Positions 1 to 8,257 of a stretch of 35,002 nt of DNA are shown here, piece by piece (position 1 is the stretch's first letter; each line of letters starts with the position of its first letter). The translations under genes and the position numbers were made by a program. The stretch is from Bacteroidota bacterium (GTDB lineage: Bacteria > Bacteroidota > Bacteroidia > Chitinophagales > Chitinophagaceae). Below the pieces are notes generated by a model that made no database searches, was not told where the DNA came from, and saw only the letters and a program-made list of their open reading frames with translations. The stretch spans positions 1 to 35,002 of the forward strand of contig JAEZDR010000169.1 in the NCBI GenBank assembly GCA_023433265.1. Reading direction: 5' to 3'.

Positions 1-1659
1 ATTCTCGGTAACGTGGTGGACATCCTCGCCTCTAGAATCTACTATAGCGAACTCCAGGTAGCCAGCGGCAAGATCGTCAGCAAACAAGAACTGGGTCCGG
101 AAAAGAAAGGGGAGCGATACATCATGCCCGGCTTTATAGATAGCCATGTACACGTAGAAAGCAGCATGCTTATACCAAGTGAGTTCGCGCGGCTTGCAGT
201 TGTCCATGGTACAGTTGCTACCATCAGCGATCCACACGAGATAGCCAACGTTTGCGGAATGGCAGGCGTTGAATTTATGATTGACAACGGTAAGCAGGTG
301 CCCTTCAAGTTTCATTTTGGCGCACCTAGTTGTGTCCCTGCAACAACGTTTGAAACCGCTGGTGCTACACTTGACAGCAATGATGTTAGGCGTTTGCTTG
401 AAAGGAATGAAATTCACTACCTAAGCGAAATGATGAACTTCCCCGGCGTGCTATACAAAGACGAGAAAGTATGGAAAAAGATACAGGCTGCAAAAGATTT
501 AGGGAAACCGGTTGATGGCCACGCTCCGGGATTAAGAGGCGAGCAGGCAAAACAATACATTGATGCAGGGATATCTACAGACCATGAGTGTTTTACAAGT
601 GAGGAAGCGTTAGATAAGCTTCAGCATGGCATGAAGATCCTGATAAGAGAAGGAAGCGCTGCCAGGAACTTTGATGCACTCATCGGTTTGATGAATGATC
701 ATGCGGACATGATGATGTTTTGCAGCGACGACAAACACCCTGACAGCCTGGAAGTAGGACACATCAATTCACTTTGTAAAAGGGCTGTTGAAAAAGGCGT
801 TGATGTGTTCAAGGTATTAAAAGCAGCATGCATCAACCCCGTTCAGCATTACAGCATGAAGGTTGGACAATTACAAGTAGGCGATGATGCTGATTTTATT
901 GTGGTAAACAACCTTGCAGACTTCGTCGTACACCAAACTTATATTGGCGGGCGTTTAGTGGCGGAAGATGGTAAAACCTTTATAAGTCCGGTAGCAACTA
1001 AACCCATTAACAATTTTGATTGCGAACCCGTAACCGAAGAAGAACTCAGCATTCATGAAGAGAACTTTCCATTGCAAAATGGTAAAGTTCCGGTTATTGA
1101 AGCGCTGGATGGTCAACTGATTACAAACATTGTGCACGTAGAAAAAGAAACATTAATGAAAAATGGTTTCCTGGTAAGTAATGTTGACCAGGACCTGTTG
1201 AAAATAGTAGTCGTTAACAGGTATAGACAGGCATCACCTGCTATTGGCTTCATTAAAAATTTCAAGTTCCGGCACGGAGCCATTGCTTCATCGGTGGCAC
1301 ATGATAGCCACAACATCATTGCCGTAGGGGCTGACGATGAATCAATCGCAACTGCCATCAATCTTGTAATTAAAGAGAAGGGCGGTGTTAGCTGCACAGA
1401 CGGCAACAAGCATGAGGTTTTAGGCCTCCCTGTAGCCGGGCTTATGAGCAACCTGGATGGCTATACTGTGGCCAAAGCCTATACATCTATTGACGCTATG
1501 GCTAAAAACCTGGGGTCTACGCTTGGTGCGCCCTTCATGACGCTAAGTTTCATGGCACTGCTTGTAATTCCACATTTGAAGATGAGTGACCTGGGCCTGT
1601 TTGACGGTGACAGTTTTGCTTTTTTAAAACAAGGAAACCAAACCGCGTCGGCTGGTTAA
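1..1659 (+). CDS. ade: adenine deaminase, 5'-truncated by window edge
   Basis: This is a metal-dependent adenine deaminase of the amidohydrolase superfamily (Ade/YicP type), which converts adenine to hypoxanthine and ammonia in cytoplasmic purine salvage. The visible motifs are GFIDSHVHVESSM (metal-binding HxH), DPHEIANV, HAPGLRG, STDHE and FCSDDKHP, followed by the family's C-terminal domain with GLPVAGLMSN. The frame is open from base 1, reading I-L-G-N before V-V-D-I-L. This matches the conserved GNIVDVL-like start of the family, so the true start codon lies left of the window and only a short N-terminal piece is missing. A GTG at 13 is in frame but would remove that conserved stretch. The gene ends 28 bp before the next gene, which appears to have its own promoter. 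The assignment is firm. Confidence 0.95.
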   Translation: MLGNVVDILASRIYYSELQVASGKIVSKQELGPEKKGERYIMPGFIDSHVHVESSMLIPSEFARLAVVHGTVATISDPHEIANVCGMAGVEFMIDNGKQVPFKFHFGAPSCVPATTFETAGATLDSNDVRRLLERNEIHYLSEMMNFPGVLYKDEKVWKKIQAAKDLGKPVDGHAPGLRGEQAKQYIDAGISTDHECFTSEEALDKLQHGMKILIREGSAARNFDALIGLMNDHADMMMFCSDDKHPDSLEVGHINSLCKRAVEKGVDVFKVLKAACINPVQHYSMKVGQLQVGDDADFIVVNNLADFVVHQTYIGGRLVAEDGKTFISPVATKPINNFDCEPVTEEELSIHEENFPLQNGKVPVIEALDGQLITNIVHVEKETLMKNGFLVSNVDQDLLKIVVVNRYRQASPAIGFIKNFKFRHGAIASSVAHDSHNIIAVGADDESIATAINLVIKEKGGVSCTDGNKHEVLGLPVAGLMSNLDGYTVAKAYTSIDAMAKNLGSTLGAPFMTLSFMALLVIPHLKMSDLGLFDGDSFAFLKQGNQTASAG

Positions 1660-1671
1660 AAAACACATCCT

Positions 1672-1679
1672 TATTTTTG
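1672..1679 (+). promoter_or_regulatory. Bacteroidota -7 element (TATTTTTG) for the DUF3078 gene
   Basis: TATTTTTG matches the Bacteroidota primary sigma -7 consensus TAnnTTTG exactly. It ends only 8 bases before the ATG at 1688, so the transcript would have a leader of only about 5 nt. No clear TTTG -33 box is seen 19-21 bp upstream. Confidence 0.5.
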
Positions 1680-1687
1680 CGCTACCT

Positions 1688-2692
1688 ATGTTAAAAACAA
1701 GATTCTTGTTAGCGCCCCTGGCATTAATGCTTGCCACCATTGCAGCAGCACAGGACATACCGGTTATCAAACTTCCTGAGGAAGTATTTAGAACCATTAA
1801 AAAGAAGGACGATCCGGCCGACACCATCAACTGGCGTTGGAAAAGAGCTGGTCTGCTGAATGTAAATGTGGCTCAAGGTAGCTTGAGTAATTGGGCAGCT
1901 GGTGGCGATCGTTTCTCACTGTCCATAAACAACTACTTCAATTATTTCGCTTTCTACAAGAACGGCAAACATTCATGGGATACAAACCTTGACTTTTTCT
2001 TTGGGCTCATGCAGGCCACCTCGCTTGGGACCCGCAAGAACGACGACCGTGTAGACTTCCTGAGTAAGTACGGTTATAACTTCGACGGGCAATGGTACCT
2101 TACTGGTTTATTTAACCTGCGCTCACAGTTCTTTGACGGATATACCTACAGCGGTAATGTACCGAGCTTCTCTTCTACCCTCCTCAGCCCGGCCTATTTT
2201 ATCGTCTCAGCGGGATTTGACTATAAGCCTTCCGAAAAACTATCGGTTTTCTTGTCGCCGCTTACAAACAGGACGGTGCTGGTACTGGATGATTATCTTT
2301 CGGGTAAGGCTGCCTATGGCGTGGACTCAGGCAAACACCTTAACTACCAACTTGGTTTCTTCAGCTCTACAAACTACACAACCGGTTTAGGAAAGAATGT
2401 TTCTTATAAGGGCAAGCTTGACCTCTTTTCAAACTACTCAAAAAACCCGCAGAACATTGATGTTTTCCTTACCAATGTATTTGCATTCAAGGTAAATAAA
2501 TATCTGTCGGTTACTTACAACCTCGACCTGATTTATGATGATGATGTAAAGCTCTTTGGTAAAAACAACAACAGTCCTGCATTACAGGTAAAGAGCCTGC
2601 TGGGCATTGGCTTCGCACTCAACTTTGCCCCGGTTTACAGGATTTCAGCCGCACAGTTGGAAAGCGCCACACCCGCTGCTACAGAAGAATAG
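1688..2692 (+). CDS. DUF3078 family protein, probable outer-membrane beta-barrel
   Basis: This 334-residue secreted protein belongs to the Bacteroidota-restricted DUF3078 family. A signal peptide is visible at residues 1-21 (hydrophobic core LLAPLALMLATIAAA, then AQD). The family signature follows: WKRAGLLNVNVAQGSLSNWAAGGD at about 51-74 in pieces, then alternating aromatic strands (NNYFNYFAFYKNGKHSWD; DGQWYLTGLFNLRSQFFDGY) typical of a beta-barrel. Strand-like repeats continue to LLGIGFALNFAP near the end, and the last residues are polar. The function of the family is unknown; an outer-membrane location is inferred from composition and signal peptide. The stop lies 1 bp from the stop of the convergent SRPBCC gene, with no terminator between them. 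Confidence 0.85.
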   Translation: MLKTRFLLAPLALMLATIAAAQDIPVIKLPEEVFRTIKKKDDPADTINWRWKRAGLLNVNVAQGSLSNWAAGGDRFSLSINNYFNYFAFYKNGKHSWDTNLDFFFGLMQATSLGTRKNDDRVDFLSKYGYNFDGQWYLTGLFNLRSQFFDGYTYSGNVPSFSSTLLSPAYFIVSAGFDYKPSEKLSVFLSPLTNRTVLVLDDYLSGKAAYGVDSGKHLNYQLGFFSSTNYTTGLGKNVSYKGKLDLFSNYSKNPQNIDVFLTNVFAFKVNKYLSVTYNLDLIYDDDVKLFGKNNNSPALQVKSLLGIGFALNFAPVYRISAAQLESATPAATEE

Positions 2693-2693
2693 G

Positions 2694-3191
2694 CTAGCAG
2701 AAAACAATACCCGCATCTTTATGTGCAGAACCGCCGAAACGCTCTGCTACGGCTTTGAATCGATGCTGGAAAATCGCTTGCAGTTGATTTCTTACAAACA
2801 GGTGATTAGCTATTGTACCCAGCAGGGAGTAGCCTACCTTATAATGCACTATGTCAGTCATCTCCACTCCTCCTTCAACGGGCTTGAAATGATGTTGATG
2901 ATGCCATAAAGCATAAGGGCCAAAGCGTTGTTCATCTACAAAAAACTCCTTCTCTTTCACATGGGTAATCTCGGTCATCCAGTATAGCGGTATGCGCAAC
3001 ACAGGACGAACTGTGTACTCGATGATTTGTCCCGCATACATGAAACTGCCGTGATGCTTGCTGATTACTTTAAAAGACAGCGCTTCGGGCGTAATAAGAC
3101 TGAGGTTAGCAGGATTACTAAAGAACTCCCATGCTTCCTCAAGAGAGGCAGGGATAAACTGGACGGTTTTTAATGAGTGTGCTTTGCCCAT
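2694..3191 (-). CDS. SRPBCC (START-like) ligand-binding family protein
   Basis: This 165-residue protein resembles the SRPBCC/START-like family often annotated as a 'cell division inhibitor-like' or polyketide-cyclase-like ligand-binding protein. Supporting features are the N-terminal strand and helix (VQFIPASLEEAWEFFSNPANLSLITP), a middle GQIIEYTVRPVLRIPLYWMTEI, an FGPYALWHHQHHF strand, and the C-terminal long helix (LFVRNQLQAIFQHRFKAVAERF) that caps the hydrophobic pocket in this fold. The ligand is unknown. No signal peptide is visible, so it is probably cytoplasmic. Its ATG at 3191 sits 4 bases after a -7 element (TAGATTTG), suggesting a leaderless mRNA. It is convergent with the DUF3078 gene. 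Confidence 0.8.
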   Translation of the reverse strand: MGKAHSLKTVQFIPASLEEAWEFFSNPANLSLITPEALSFKVISKHHGSFMYAGQIIEYTVRPVLRIPLYWMTEITHVKEKEFFVDEQRFGPYALWHHQHHFKPVEGGVEMTDIVHYKVGYSLLGTIANHLFVRNQLQAIFQHRFKAVAERFGGSAHKDAGIVFC

Positions 3192-3195
3192 AATT

Positions 3196-3224
3196 CAAAT
3201 CTAATACTTGGGTTATAATCACAA
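3196..3224 (-). promoter_or_regulatory. promoter of the SRPBCC gene (TTG-N18-TAGATTTG)
   Basis: On the minus strand TAGATTTG occupies 3203-3196, an exact TAnnTTTG match, with a TTG at 3224-3222 18 bp upstream. The ATG follows at 3191, so transcription would start at or next to the start codon. Confidence 0.5.
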
Positions 3225-3277
3225 CGTCCCTACACAGCCCTGTTTAACTAATGAAGTAAATAATCCGAAATTAACAA

Positions 3278-5077
3278 CTACAAGTTGATGATCTTCTCTT
3301 TCGGCCACTTGATGGAATAAGAGAACCTGATCTTTTTTGTCTCGCCTGGCGCAAGTGACATATTCCATGTTAAAATACCAGTCTCCCGGTTCTCGTCCGC
3401 TCCACCCTTGTCAAGCACTTCTACTTCTATATCTTTATCTGTACTGATAGGATATTGGTCGGTGAGGCTTAGGTTAATTGCGTCCTGCTTATTATTTCTT
3501 ACTGTAATTTCATAAACTAGCTGCTGCTTTTTATTTGAACCAATAAACTTTACGCTACTAACGTCAGAAAGCTTCTCTCTTTTTATTGCGACACGTTTGT
3601 CTCGCCCAAGCGTTAATTGCAACGTATCCGCAACAGTACTCGGATCCACTGCTGTTTTACCCACGAAGGTTCCTTCAAACATTATTTGAGCCGTACCTGC
3701 AGTTAGATTTAGTTTCTCCCAGTCCACCAGGTTTGAAACTAAAAAAGCATCAGTATTTAGCTTGGGCGCTGCCTTATACTGGAAAGTAGCCGGTACTTCA
3801 TAATCCCGCAATGTTACAAACTGCGGCTTGCCGGTTGTAAGCACATCATAAGGTAGATCTACGTCAAAAATCACATTTAATTCTTTGCTGGAAGCAGTAA
3901 CATAATCTGTCATATTCTGTTTGGTTGTTACTATTACAACCCCATTTGAACCCCTGCTGCCATACAAACTGGTCGCGGATGCATCTTTTAACACATTCAC
4001 CGACTTTATATCATTTGGATTTAGTTGTTGAAAAACACTTGTTTCAACCGGTACGCCGTCTACAACATACAAGGGCTGATTATTGCCGGAAATAGAACCC
4101 TGGCCACGCAATACTATTTTATTCGAAGCACCTGGAACGCCATCTGACTCAACGGTTACCCCTGATACACGGCCTTGTAACACCTGCTGGGGGCTATGCT
4201 TTTGCGGAGGTAAGACATATCCAACATAATATGGTAACATCTCCGGTACTACGTTATACAGCGATGGAATTGAAGTAGATAACGATAACTTCACTTTCTT
4301 CCAATCAATTCCAGTTGTTTGCGAAATACTTGCCTGGTAATTAATCTTGACCGGGCTTGTTATATTGTCTACTCGTATATTGTAGCTGGCAGACCAGAAA
4401 GCATTCGGAGATAGATAAGAAATTCCTATCTGCTTGCCGGTAAAAGCAGAAGTTGCATACAATTGCAACGCTAACCTACCGGAGCTTTTAATGTTTTTAG
4501 ACTCCTCCTCTTCTACCTGTTGTTTGAGGCTATTAATTGAAGCTTTCAATGCGGCTTCCCTTGTGGTTAACTTATTTAATGCGCTATTTATTTCAACACT
4601 CTTCGAGTAGTAATAGTCCATCAGTTTGTTTAACTCAGAAACATTTAGGTTTACTTGACTTCCCTTCACTTCTTTATTTGCATCTAAAACCGATAGGAGG
4701 TTGTATTGAACTTTAATTGCCGCGCTGATCTTCGCTAACTCGGATGTCGTAACCTCCATACTATCTCGTAGTGCTATAACACGCCTCGAAGGTTCTGCTG
4801 TAGAGAGAAAGTCTTGCGAAAAAGTAGTGCCCATTACCGTTACACCTTCAGGACAACTTATTTGAATACTATTCTGATCTAATGTATTGGCGATATCTTC
4901 AATAACCAATTCATTTGTACCCTGTTTAAGGCTAACAGTAGCTGTATGGTACATCTCGGCTCCTCTTAGATACACTTTTACAGATTGCAATTTCGCAGAA
5001 AAGGCAGGGTTCTTTAGCTGGGCAAAGCCTTGCGAACAAAAGAATACAGATAATACGACGCCTATGATTTTAAGCAT
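3278..5077 (-). CDS. MuiA-like DUF4139 protein with inserted SusC-type TonB plug domain
   Basis: This is a 599-residue exported protein of the mucoidy-inhibitor-A-like family (DUF4140 N-terminal and DUF4139 C-terminal regions). A signal peptide covers residues 1-19 (IIGVVLSVFFCSQGFAQ). Residues about 30-90 form the N-terminal domain (SVKVYLRGAEMYHTATVSL) and residues 100-195 are predominantly coiled-coil. The DUF4139 beta region begins near 218 (ISYLSPNAFWSASYNIRV), is interrupted at about 298-388, and resumes from about 400 to the end (LAPGETKKIRFSYSIKWP). The interruption is a SusC/RagA-like plug: VLQGRVSGVTV, LYVVDGVPV and LKDASATSLYGSRGSNGVVIVTTK in pieces, with no barrel following. The protein therefore cannot be a transporter by itself; binding to a TonB-type or outer-membrane partner is only inference. 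The ATG at 5077 gives a complete signal peptide. It is a single-gene unit downstream of pnp. Confidence 0.85.
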   Translation of the reverse strand: MLKIIGVVLSVFFCSQGFAQLKNPAFSAKLQSVKVYLRGAEMYHTATVSLKQGTNELVIEDIANTLDQNSIQISCPEGVTVMGTTFSQDFLSTAEPSRRVIALRDSMEVTTSELAKISAAIKVQYNLLSVLDANKEVKGSQVNLNVSELNKLMDYYYSKSVEINSALNKLTTREAALKASINSLKQQVEEEESKNIKSSGRLALQLYATSAFTGKQIGISYLSPNAFWSASYNIRVDNITSPVKINYQASISQTTGIDWKKVKLSLSTSIPSLYNVVPEMLPYYVGYVLPPQKHSPQQVLQGRVSGVTVESDGVPGASNKIVLRGQGSISGNNQPLYVVDGVPVETSVFQQLNPNDIKSVNVLKDASATSLYGSRGSNGVVIVTTKQNMTDYVTASSKELNVIFDVDLPYDVLTTGKPQFVTLRDYEVPATFQYKAAPKLNTDAFLVSNLVDWEKLNLTAGTAQIMFEGTFVGKTAVDPSTVADTLQLTLGRDKRVAIKREKLSDVSSVKFIGSNKKQQLVYEITVRNNKQDAINLSLTDQYPISTDKDIEVEVLDKGGADENRETGILTWNMSLAPGETKKIRFSYSIKWPKEKIINL

Positions 5078-5153
5078 GGCGAGTGGGTTAATGATAAAGG
5101 TAACGCACCTAAATCAATAAGTAAAAGCTGCACGTCAGTTAACTAGCATGAAA

Positions 5154-5173
5154 AAGCCCGCTTTCGCGGGCTT
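5154..5173 (-). terminator. Rho-independent terminator of pnp
   Basis: On the minus strand, just after the pnp stop, an 8-bp stem AAGCCCGC/GCGGGCTT with a GAAA tetraloop is followed by TTTTT. This is a strong intrinsic terminator. Confidence 0.9.
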
Positions 5174-5178
5174 ATAAT

Positions 5179-7509
5179 TTATTCAGGTTGCTGTTGGTTG
5201 GCTTCACCGGAACTGTTATTGTTCTCATCCTGTGGGCGCTCGGGTCTTTGCGGACGTTGTGGCCTTGGCCTTTCGCCGCGGTCGTCTCTTCTTCTGTCGC
5301 CGTTACGGTCGCCGCCACGGTCATCTCTTCTCGGCCGATCGCTGCGATCGCTGCGCTCACCTTCAGGGCGCTCAGGACGCTCTACGTATCCCTCAGGCTT
5401 AGGCTGAAGAACCTTGCGGCTCAGCTTGAATTTACCGGTTTTTTGATCGATGCCTATAAGCTTCACTTTAATCTTATCTCCATCTTTCAATACGCCTTCC
5501 AACGTATCGAGTCGCTTCCATGAAACCTCGCTTATGTGCAGCAAGCCCTCTTTCCTTGGCAGGAACTCTACAAACGCACCATACGGCTGAATGCTCTTAA
5601 CAGTTGCATCGTACACTTCATTTACCTGCGGAACGGCTACAATACCCTTAACCCATGCCACCGCTTTTTCAACACTTTCTTTGTTGGTTGAGAAGATACT
5701 TACTTCACCTACATTGCCCACCTCTTCGATGTTGATAGTAGTGCCGGTTTCTTTCTGTATTTCCTGTATTACTTTACCACCCGGGCCTATCACAGCACCA
5801 ATGAATTCTTTTTCAATGAAAAGCTTCTCCATCCTTGGAGCATGTGGTTTAACCTCGCTGCGTGCCTCTGGCATTGCCTCATACATAGCATCAAGAATGT
5901 GCAGCCTTCCTTTTCTTGCCTGCTCTAATGCCTCGCGCATCACATCCATGCTCAATCCATCTATCTTGATATCCATCTGCACCCCGCAAATACCATCGCG
6001 CGTCCCGGTTACCTTAAAGTCCATATCCCCCAGGTGATCTTCATCGCCGAGGATGTCTGTAAGGATTGCATACTTGTTGTCTGTTCCGCGGGTAATGAGG
6101 CCCATAGCCACACCGCTTACATGCTTAGGCAATGGAACACCTGCATCCATGAGAGCAAGCGATCCTGCACAAACCGTTGCCATTGAAGACGACCCGTTCG
6201 ACTCGAGGATATCACTTACTACCCTCACTGTATATGGGTAATCGTTACCCGGCATCATTTGCTTTAAAGAACGCATTGCAAGGTTGCCATGGCCTACTTC
6301 TCTCCTGCCGGGCCCACGCATCATTTTTACTTCACCTGTTGAAAACGGCGGGAAGTTATAATGAAGGATAAACTTCGTGTATTCGCTTGTAGCTGCACTT
6401 TCTATCAGCAACTCGTCGAGGGGGGTACCAAGCGTAACCGTAGTTAACGACTGGGTTTCACCACGGGTAAAAAGCGCTGAACCATGTGGCGTAGGCAGCA
6501 CATCTGTTTCCATTGCCAGAGGACGTACCACATCCAAAGCCCTGCCATCGAGGCGGGTACGGTCATCGAGCATCATGTTCCTTACAACGTCCCACTGGAG
6601 GTCGTCAAAGTATTTCTTTGCAAGCTTCTTCGTAACATCGTCAACCTCTTCACCCAGGCTTTCTACAAAACCACTCTTCAGTGCATCAATCGCATCAGAA
6701 CGCTCGTGCTTACCGCTTCCGCTTTTAGATATTTCGTAAATCTTATCTTTTGCAAAGGATTCAACCTTCGCTCTCAATTCTTCATTGTTCTCAGGCTTTT
6801 TGTAGTCGCGCTTGCCCTTTACACCTTTCTTGTCTCTAAGTTCCTGCTGGGCTTTAATCTGTATCCTGATAGCATCATGTGCAATTTGTAAGGCCTTTAC
6901 AAGATCTTCCTCGCTACATTCCTTGCTTTCGCCTTCCACCATCATCAGGTTCTTTTCGGTGGCAGCAATCAGGAAGTCCATATCTGCGTTAGCCATTTCG
7001 CTACGCGTAGGATTTACTACAAACTGTCCGTCTATACGCGCTACCCTGGCTTCAGAAAGCTCTTCTTTAATGGGCACATCAGACACGGCCAATGCTGCGC
7101 TCGCAGCTAAACACGCCAGTGCATCGGGTAGTACTTCTGCATCGCTCGAAATAAGCGTAACAAGCACCTGCACTTCGCAGAAATAATCTTCAGGGAACAA
7201 TGGCCTGAGTGCACGGTCTATTAAACGGCTGATGAGTACTTCGTAATCGCTGAGGCGGCCTTCTCTTTTGAAGAAGGAACCGGGGATGCGGCCTGCCGAA
7301 GCAAACTTCTCCTGGTAGTCAACGGTAAGCGGGAAGAATTCTTGTCCTTCCCTGGGTTCTTTATTAGCTACAACAGTAGCCAGCAGCATACAATTGCCTT
7401 GGCGTACCGTAACGGCACCATCGGCCTGGCGGGCTAGTTTTCCTGTTTCGATGAATATTTCTTTACCTTGTCCAAGGCTGAAGGAAACACTGATTGGTTG
7501 AGTCAACAT
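5179..7509 (-). CDS. pnp: polyribonucleotide nucleotidyltransferase (PNPase)
   Basis: PNPase is a 3'-5' phosphorolytic exoribonuclease acting in cytoplasmic mRNA decay as a trimer. The 776 residues show two RNase PH-like domains (first with ETGKLARQADGAVTVR; second with RTRLDGRALDVVRPL, PHGSALFTRGETQ and MRGPGRREVGHGNLA), a KH domain at about 560-620 (GAVIGPGGKVIQEI) and an S1 domain at about 636-703 (VKSIQPYGAFVEFLPRKEGL). A 72-residue Arg/Pro/Asp-rich tail ends the protein. I chose the ATG at 7509 (MLTQPISVSF) because the family starts there; the frame stays open 51 bases further upstream without conserved sequence. The gene lies downstream of rpsO in the conserved rpsO-pnp order, separated by a hairpin terminator and a long leader of about 150 nt. 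No separate promoter matching the consensus was found in that leader, so partial read-through from rpsO is likely. Confidence 0.97.
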   Translation of the reverse strand: MLTQPISVSFSLGQGKEIFIETGKLARQADGAVTVRQGNCMLLATVVANKEPREGQEFFPLTVDYQEKFASAGRIPGSFFKREGRLSDYEVLISRLIDRALRPLFPEDYFCEVQVLVTLISSDAEVLPDALACLAASAALAVSDVPIKEELSEARVARIDGQFVVNPTRSEMANADMDFLIAATEKNLMMVEGESKECSEEDLVKALQIAHDAIRIQIKAQQELRDKKGVKGKRDYKKPENNEELRAKVESFAKDKIYEISKSGSGKHERSDAIDALKSGFVESLGEEVDDVTKKLAKKYFDDLQWDVVRNMMLDDRTRLDGRALDVVRPLAMETDVLPTPHGSALFTRGETQSLTTVTLGTPLDELLIESAATSEYTKFILHYNFPPFSTGEVKMMRGPGRREVGHGNLAMRSLKQMMPGNDYPYTVRVVSDILESNGSSSMATVCAGSLALMDAGVPLPKHVSGVAMGLITRGTDNKYAILTDILGDEDHLGDMDFKVTGTRDGICGVQMDIKIDGLSMDVMREALEQARKGRLHILDAMYEAMPEARSEVKPHAPRMEKLFIEKEFIGAVIGPGGKVIQEIQKETGTTINIEEVGNVGEVSIFSTNKESVEKAVAWVKGIVAVPQVNEVYDATVKSIQPYGAFVEFLPRKEGLLHISEVSWKRLDTLEGVLKDGDKIKVKLIGIDQKTGKFKLSRKVLQPKPEGYVERPERPEGERSDRSDRPRRDDRGGDRNGDRRRDDRGERPRPQRPQRPERPQDENNNSSGEANQQQPE

Positions 7510-7653
7510 ATTGTTTTGTTTTTGGGACACTGCGCTATCAAAAGCTGCAAGGCGGGACACACTCAGCGGCAGTCGTCAGTTAGTATTACCCCTGCGGGGA
7601 TGTATTTATGGAGCAATCGAAATTGCCCGGTAGTAAGCAAAATCAATCCCTCA

Positions 7654-7698
7654 TACAAAAACGTATTCCCAACCGCATCAGGTGCCAGTTGGGAATAC
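7654..7698 (-). terminator. hairpin/terminator between rpsO and pnp
   Basis: A perfect 11-bp inverted repeat, GTATTCCCAAC (7663-7673) and GTTGGGAATAC (7688-7698), has a 14-base loop that can form a small inner GCA/TGC stem. On the minus strand it follows rpsO by 21 bases and is followed by GTTTTTGT. It is probably a leaky terminator of rpsO or a leader structure of pnp. In Escherichia coli the same interval carries a terminator and an RNase III site used in PNPase autoregulation; the parallel is inference. Confidence 0.75.
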
Positions 7699-7719
7699 AT
7701 TATATCATATAAGATGAGA

Positions 7720-7992
7720 TTATTTTCTTAATCCGAGTTTTTCGATCAAAGCACGGTAACCCTGCAGGTTATGCTTTTGCATGTACGACAGCAGGCGCTT
7801 ACGCTGACCTACTAGTTGCATGAGGCCACGGTGTGTGGAAAAATCTTTTTTGTTTGCCTGCAAGTGCTTGGAAATGTTGGCAATGCGCTCTGTTAGCAAA
7901 GCAACTTGTCCCTCAATGGAACCGGTGTTTTCGGTTTTACCACCGAATTCTTTAAAAATGCTGGCTTTCTTTTCTGTTGTTAAATAAGGCAT
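7720..7992 (-). CDS. rpsO: 30S ribosomal protein S15
   Basis: S15 is a 90-residue primary-binding protein of the small ribosomal subunit that contacts 16S rRNA helices 20-22 and helps subunit bridge formation. The family core is clear: a helix with KASIFKEFGG, TGSIEGQVALLTERIANISKHL (in pieces), the conserved loop NKKDFSTHRGLMQLVGQRKRLLSYM, and the C-terminal YRALIEKLGLRK. The length is the usual 88-90 residues. The ATG at 7992 is the only reasonable start. A very good promoter lies about 50 bp upstream, and pnp follows downstream, as in many bacteria. Confidence 0.98.
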   Translation of the reverse strand: MPYLTTEKKASIFKEFGGKTENTGSIEGQVALLTERIANISKHLQANKKDFSTHRGLMQLVGQRKRLLSYMQKHNLQGYRALIEKLGLRK

Positions 7993-8047
7993 CTCAATTG
8001 TCTTTTAAAAGCATCCAAAACTTTTCTTCTTCTTTTTGTTGCGGCTG

Positions 8048-8079
8048 CAAAGGTAAGGAAACGAGGCAAAAAGCCCAAA
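8048..8079 (-). promoter_or_regulatory. rpsO promoter (TTTG-N20-TACCTTTG)
   Basis: On the minus strand TTTG at 8079-8076 and TACCTTTG at 8055-8048 are separated by 20 bp, an exact match to the Bacteroidota -33/-7 consensus. Transcription would start near 8044, giving a leader of about 50 nt for rpsO. Confidence 0.85.
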
Positions 8080-8257
8080 AGTTTGCGTTAAAAATGAGCG
8101 GCCGAACTCCTTTTATTGCATGGATTAGTTGCCCTCATCGCTCAGGGAGCTTCAAAACTAAGCCGGCCTGCCCTTTCCTCCAAACCGGGCGGTCCAACCC
8201 TTCCGGAAATGGCTGGCAGATTAATTGCAAGCATCCTATGCTAGAAAACAACAATAT

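Noticed and set aside
3278..5077. The plug-bearing protein as a true SusC-type transporter
   Set aside because: Only the plug is present, with no beta-barrel of sufficient length and with a coiled-coil and DUF4139 fold instead.
5188..5523. Plus-strand frames opposite the PNPase tail
   Set aside because: These mirror the Arg/Asp/Pro-rich codons of the pnp C-terminus and have no start signals.
7510..7560. Upstream extension of pnp to 7560
   Set aside because: The added 17 residues have no family similarity; the conserved start is MLTQPISVSF at 7509.
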